Origin: Galaxea fascicularis
Lineage: Eukaryota; Cnidaria; Anthozoa; Scleractinia; Euphylliidae
Reading direction: 5' to 3'
NCBI GenBank assembly: GCA_948470475.1
Contig: OX419343.1
Span: 23,320,069-23,384,068, forward strand
Length of the DNA stretch: 64,000 nt
How positions within the stretch are numbered: the first letter of the stretch is position 1; every line of letters starts with the position of its first letter. This document shows positions 59,901 through 64,000 of this stretch, piece after piece. The position numbers and the translations under genes are program-made. The notes under the pieces were generated by a model, which was not told where the DNA came from, ran no database searches, and saw only the letters and a program-made list of their open reading frames with translations.

Positions 59901-62622
59901 GTAACAACTTCATCATTGCTTTAGCCTTATGGCTGGAATGACTAGTGCCTGCAATACCTCACTTCTCATATCTAAAGGAAATAGCAGTTGCTTGAAGTGT
60001 AGTCTCCTACACAGCCGGCGAACGGCTGCTTAGGAGACTACTTGAAGTTGGCCGGAATATATTTAACCTTGTAACTAAATGTGCGTCGGCGAAGGATTGT
60101 TATCGGTCGCATCAAATAAAAGCGAGGACTGCTGTTCACCCAGTTTTCTGTTTATTCAGGTTCGTAATCCAGCCAGTGGGTACTGTCTGGATTCACTTGG
60201 AGCGAAACCAGAGCATTCCGCACGTATGGGGATTTATGTGTGCCACGGACAGGGAGGCAATCAGGTAAGCGTGCTGTTGAGTCTATTGAACAATTAGATT
60301 ATGAGCTCGAGATTTCTATCGTGTGATAGCTGATGAGGGTGCAGCCCGAATCAGCTATCACGCATAGTAATCGAGAGCGAATAATCTAATTGTTCTATTA
60401 TAAATCTACTAGTCGTTCAAAACTAAACAAGTAAATAATCTAAATTATCCCCGCAGACACTTTGAAAACGCGAAGAAGCGGCCGCCATTTTGTTGACAAA
60501 TGCTACTCACTATCTATCACAGAATTGATAGCGAGTAGCATAGCCAATCAGAGACCGGCATTCGTGATAGAACACCAGTAGATTCATACTAAAACAGCAT
60601 TAGAGCGGTTTTCAGTTGAATGCCGCAAAACCAAAACAAAAGCGATTACTCTGACTAACGAAGAGAGCCGCAGACCCCTCAATGAACCAATTAGAATTTG
60701 AAGTAATTTCATGCAACCAGCGCCACGCGCGGGAAAATGCGCGGGAAAGTCCAGCTCACGATTGCTTTTGGTTTTACTTCTCATTGGCTGAGGAAGTGTC
60801 TCGAGTTTTGTCAACCAATCACAAAGCGAGGTAAAGCAAAACCAAAGCAAACACGAATTATTTTTAACACTGAATTGACAACCGCTCCAAACCGACCTCG
60901 CATGGCCAGAATAGTATTTATTTCAGCTTTAATTCGCTTCAACATTAACATTAGGGCGTTTTTCAGTTAGTCTTCGTTGAACCAAAACGGAAGTAAATTA
61001 GTCTGGTCAATCACTATGAACCAATCAAAGTTCGCAACGAAATGCCTAAAGCTTCATGCGCGTGAAATTGCGCGCGAGCAAGTAAGGATAATTTTTTGCT
61101 TGTCATTGATGGAGCGGCAAATGGCGCGAGGATTACCAACTAATTACAGAGCGTAGTAAAACAAAGTGGAATCTCGAAATTTTGTGGACAAAAATGTGAC
61201 ATAATTCTAATCAAGGTTTATTCTGTATTTACTTCATACCACCGTTCAGTCGAAGCTTCAAAGTGTTGATATTTGTTATTGCGTCATTAGATGTTGATCT
61301 TGTCTTCAAGAGGCGAGATAATATTCGAAGAAGAGAATTGTTTGGATGTGTCTAAATCCTATGCTGGCGCCCCTGTGGAGATACTCAAATGTCACGGAAT
61401 GGGAGGCAACCAAAAGTGGGAACACGACAAAGCTTCTGTGAGTAGAATAAAGACTATGTTATTAGGGTGAGAATAGCCTGTTCCAGGTGTTCAGTTAGTA
61501 AACGGGACGCGATTGTACCGGAGTAAAGCGACGAAAATAAGAGGGAGGCTTGGGACGGGCCAGGTCTGGCTCCGAGTTTTCTTCGCTCAGCGCCCGTTCT
61601 CGTGCGCGGAGTTATAAGTAATCGGAATGCTATTAAATTGCGTGTGCGCTGTAGGGGAAAGGCATAATACTTGATTAAAGTGTCGATCTGTTTTCTTTGC
61701 GACGAAAAGACGACGGCACATTCTTTTGTTTCCATTCTGGAGTAGAACTTCTTAAGTAGACGGTGTATTATTTTGTGTTCTTTTAAAGCCTTTTCTGTTT
61801 TCGGAATGAACGGATGGCCAATCCTTTCAGCGAGGCCTTTCAAGGGATGGTGTGTCGCTCGTTTACGACCCAGTATGTCGCCTGTTTGGTTGGGGTGAAA
61901 TGTCACTTTTGCAAAGAAAACAAACTTCAATTAAAGTGAATTGTTCCTGTCGCAAACTGTTGCGCTTTTTCCGCCAATTTCTGTCAGTTTTCGGTGTTTT
62001 GGAGAAGTTTGTTGCCTGTTTTCGGAGCCATGTTGTTTGTCGCTTGTCCCCTGGGAGGGACTCTGTAGCCCGCTCCCGAAAATCTTGCGCGGCTTGCCCA
62101 CCGAAAACAAGGTTCAGTCAGGATGAGTGGAGGGTCCGCGTTGGATTATTTGAGATCTTTTCTAGGTTCGTGAGTACGCGTCTTCGAAACTTGAAAGTAC
62201 CAAAAAGTGGGCGTCCTAGAGCGCTTTTACTGAACGACATCTTAAATATCAACACTTTTAAGTGCTCTAAGTCTTAGGGTATTGAATGCAAGTGTTATGC
62301 AAACAGTGTGCCATTGTCTCACGACTCTCGCGCGCATGTACGTTCAGCCACAAGTGCACCGCGCTTGTCTCGTTTTGAGAAGTCCTTGAATTTTTAAAAT
62401 AGTATTCTTGATAGTCCTCCAATTTTTGGCTAGAAAGAGTGTACGAACCCTGTTTTTAACATCTGTTACCATTCTCGTCTTTCTCTTTAGGGAGTCATCA
62501 AGCATTCGAGTACAGGACAGTGTTTGGATCGAGGAGAAGCCGGAGCTCAATACGCTGTGATGAACCCGTGCGACGGCCGAGACTCGCAGAAATGGTTGTT
62601 TTCCAAATACAAATCCGAGTAA
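51598..62622 (+). CDS. Polypeptide N-acetylgalactosaminyltransferase (GALNT family)
   Basis: Eight exons in agreeing phase: 51598-52121, 54533-54705, 55207-55582, 57209-57326, 59036-59362, 60160-60264, 61291-61437 and 62491-62622. 1,902 nt, 633 residues. A Golgi type II membrane enzyme that moves GalNAc from UDP-GalNAc to Ser/Thr, the first step of mucin-type O-glycosylation. Short cytosolic start MSSKRIFN, span [19 protein letters not shown] (9-27), stem to ~170, GT-A catalytic domain with the Mn-binding DSH of TFLDSHCE and the Gal/GalNAc-T motif [14 protein letters not shown], then a ricin-type lectin domain. Looks catalytically complete. By eye it is closest to GALNT1/13-like enzymes in the catalytic part ([29 protein letters not shown]), but I would not fix the orthologue. 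An ATTAAA at 62702 may serve as polyA signal. Confidence 0.95.
52122..54532. other. GALNT intron 1
   Basis: 2.4 kb of AT-rich sequence without a supported gene. Holds the second short MITE (53,894-54,010). Confidence 0.7.
53894..54010. mobile_element. Short MITE TTAACCCTTTCACT, copy 2
   Basis: Nearly identical to 41,878-41,993 in reverse orientation, including CCAAATGGCACTTACCGGTA and TCTGTCTAACGCCAGACGAT. Confidence 0.8.
54533..59362 (+). CDS. GALNT catalytic-domain exons 2-5
   Basis: Exon 2 carries [20 protein letters not shown] and VVDDFSED; exon 3 [15 protein letters not shown] and LDSHCE; exon 4 [20 protein letters not shown] and the WGGEN motif; exon 5 [35 protein letters not shown] and [16 protein letters not shown]. 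The histidine of SRVGH completes the usual metal site (D-x-H … H). Confidence 0.9.
55960..56237 (-). mobile_element. tRNA-derived SINE, copy 3 (full length)
   Basis: Head GGGGAGCAGGGTTGGCGCAG with box A and box B, body with CCGGGTACTCCGGTTTTCCC, and an (ATT)n tail at 55,960-55,978. In GALNT intron 3. Confidence 0.75.
57399..57582. mobile_element. Foldback MITE with AGTATATACCACACAAG termini
   Basis: AGTATATACCACACAAG is mirrored by CTTGTGCGGTATATACT; ~184 bp, in GALNT intron 4. Confidence 0.7.
58030..58480 (-). mobile_element. Penelope-like retroelement remnant: terminal repeat plus GIY-YIG end
   Basis: On the minus strand 58,465-58,340 encodes [20 protein letters not shown], matching the 'HFN-x-P-x-HS-x-x-DM' signature of the Penelope GIY-YIG region. 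After a frameshift, [20 protein letters not shown] matches the usual end of that domain. It is followed by the terminal-repeat sequence shared with 18,398-18,645. In GALNT intron 4; not functional. Confidence 0.6.
58732..58899. mobile_element. Foldback MITE with CAGGGCTCGAGACTAAC termini
   Basis: CAGGGCTCGAGACTAAC at left and GTTAGTCTCGAGCCCTG at right; interior CTAGCC/GGCTAGT motifs. 168 bp. Confidence 0.8.
59419..59537 (-). mobile_element. tRNA-derived SINE, copy 4 (head only)
   Basis: Box A/box B head and start of body; begins 57 bp after GALNT exon 5. The body and tail are missing. Confidence 0.6.
60160..62622 (+). CDS. GALNT ricin-type lectin exons 6-8
   Basis: Three exons, one per β-trefoil repeat: GYCLD…CHGQGGNQ (alpha), NCLDV…[11 protein letters not shown] (beta), QCLDRGEAG…CDGRDSQKW (gamma). 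Each repeat keeps its CLD and QxW-like motifs (alpha ends GGNQ). The lectin directs the enzyme towards already GalNAc-modified peptides in this family. Confidence 0.9.
60280..60420. repeat. Palindromic repeat in GALNT intron 6
   Basis: GAACAATTAGATTAT…GTGATAGCTGAT is mirrored by ATCAGCTATCAC…ATAATCTAATTGTTC. Confidence 0.75.
60600..60900. repeat. Dispersed repeat with CCAATCA motifs, copy 2
   Basis: Second copy of the family at 45,245-45,500, same orientation. Confidence 0.65.
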
Positions 62623-64000
62623 GGGTTGGTTGACATCCGCTGCTATTCGGCTAGGGAGGAAACCACCGTGAAATCCGTCAGGCACGCTCTTTCAGCCAAA
62701 AATTAAAAGCTTCCGTGTTCGTGCCATATTCTGTCCAGAAAACAAATTTAATTTTGTAATAATATTCTAGTTTTTAAGTCGTAATTTATTGAATTTTTTT
62801 TCACAAATTATTTCTTACCAAAGTACAGGAATTTTCATACACCTAACAACAACAACAACAACAACAATATTTAACCATTTTGTAGCAAACGCTTTGATTC
62901 AGATCCTACACAGCTTGACTGATCACGCCACTGAAGAAAACTGATTCACTGGTCAGTTGCTTTCATGTAAATGGTCTCAGCTAAGGTTTTTCTCCGAAGG
63001 TTAAACGTTGAACCACCTCTCACAAGTCACTAAACAGCACCAGGTGGAATCACAAAGCTGACAACGTCTGAAAGACAGAGTTATTTCTGACGTAACCGCC
63101 ATGAATATGTTCATGTAAATTGTAAGATGGCTTGAATCCTTAAACATGCGTAGAGGCCGGTAGTGTCCTAACTCTATTTGACTCAGAGGTGTTTTACGCA
63201 AGGCTAATTACCACACATTACTCAGTGCTTGCCGCTACTCGACTTATAAACTTGTTTCAGTGCTCAAAGCAAGTATGTGCGCATGTTCTTACGCATGGTC
63301 TTTTTCTTGACGGAAGATTTGCAATCCATACAAGGGAGAGGGGATGAGAAGGGTCCTTTTCAGGAGTGAAGGGGCCGATAATTACGTCTTGACCCGCAGC
63401 GTACCCCCCTTAGTAGACGGCTTCAGAAGCGACGGCGACTACTTGCAAAACAATAGTTATCGTTAGTAAAAACAATGCGTAGGTCTTCGTTCATTTCACT
63501 GTTTTTGTTACAATAACTTGTTGCTCTGTGCAAAGCAAAATTCCAGGTGCTATGGAGAATGTGAGCCCATGACGTTAAAATATTCTCTCTTTTCCTGATA
63601 CTTTGATGGCGTTCTAGTACCTTAGGTCCTGGATAGTTCGCCCGCGTGTTGCAAGTTGAACAAGGTAAAATAATAGAGAAGTAGTTAATAACGTAAATTC
63701 ATACTTTGAAAGGACGTTTTTCGTTTGCATTGCTTCCCTAGTTGCTTAAGCTCGCTTGTACTTTTTCAGTGGCTAAGCCACCAAGAGCGGTCATCCGATT
63801 ACAAGATTATCATGTGAGGGATTCAAGTGGCCTAGGAACCACAACGTATTCCTTTTTTGTTGGATCCATTTTGTCAGATCGCAGTAGTTTATGTTTTAGT
63901 TTTAGTTTTTCGAAAATGCCCATTCTTTTGCCGCGAGTCTCGATACTCGAGAAAGCCCGAGAAGGGATTCTCGATTTTCGCAAGAATCTAGTATCGAGCA
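62623..64000. other. Right-edge sequence after GALNT
   Basis: No supported gene. An open frame from about 63,772 to the edge (AKPPRAVIRLQDYHVRDSSG…) follows a TTTTTCAG acceptor and could be an exon, but it ends in an inverted repeat (TCGATACTCGAGAAAG…CTAGTATCGAGC, 63,937-63,999) typical of a mobile element. A short AAC/CAA run lies at 62,846-62,866. Confidence 0.3.

Noticed and set aside
61454..61930. 158-codon minus-strand frame in a GALNT intron
   Set aside because: Composition resembles dispersed repeat sequence and no domain or splice border was seen.

Overview
The window reads as nuclear DNA of an animal, most likely an anthozoan cnidarian such as a stony coral. I infer this from AT-rich sequence, short phase-matched exons with GT-AG introns, metazoan gene families (FBXL4, polypeptide GalNAc-transferase, EGF/SEA membrane protein) and a dense load of foldback/MITE repeats, tRNA-derived SINEs, a BEL/Pao retrotransposon and a Penelope-like remnant. 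Species cannot be named from sequence alone. There is no bacterial, operon or CRISPR content.

Layout. 1-940: minus-strand exons of an unrecognised, truncated gene. 1-5.4 kb is otherwise repeats, including a 1.34-kb element with TTA target duplications. 5.4-20.4 kb (plus): 'gene A', a large secreted/transmembrane protein with signal peptide, three ~340-residue repeats, EGF, SEA with a GSVVV cleavage motif, EGF, one membrane span and a tyrosine-rich tail. Its giant coding exon is cut by a 6,092-bp BEL/Pao retrotransposon (9270-15361, minus strand) with identical 207-bp LTRs, a 5-bp target duplication and an unbroken gag-pol frame. Removing the insertion restores one open frame of about 1,675 codons.

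21.5-29.4 kb (minus): 'gene B', a previously unnamed-to-me protein assembled from seven phase-0 exons: two hydrophobic segments, a long charged coiled coil and a proline/serine-rich C-terminus. A further exon candidate with its own TATA-like box lies at 32.2-32.3 kb. 32.3-36.7 kb is repeat-rich: tetranucleotide repeat, nested foldbacks, and a LINE 3' end split by a MITE.

37.0-51.2 kb (minus): a complete 15-exon FBXL4 orthologue, about 577 residues, whose exon phases all agree. 51.6-62.6 kb (plus): a complete 8-exon GALNT gene, about 633 residues. FBXL4 and GALNT are head to head with ~400 bp between start codons, so they probably share a bidirectional promoter. FBXL4 would form an SCF-type ubiquitin ligase substrate receptor at mitochondria; GALNT starts mucin-type O-glycosylation in the Golgi. 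Gene A is a glycosylated surface protein, but there is no evidence that the three genes form a functional cluster.

The most notable point is the apparently very young retrotransposon insertion within gene A's coding exon, followed by gene A's own unusual architecture.
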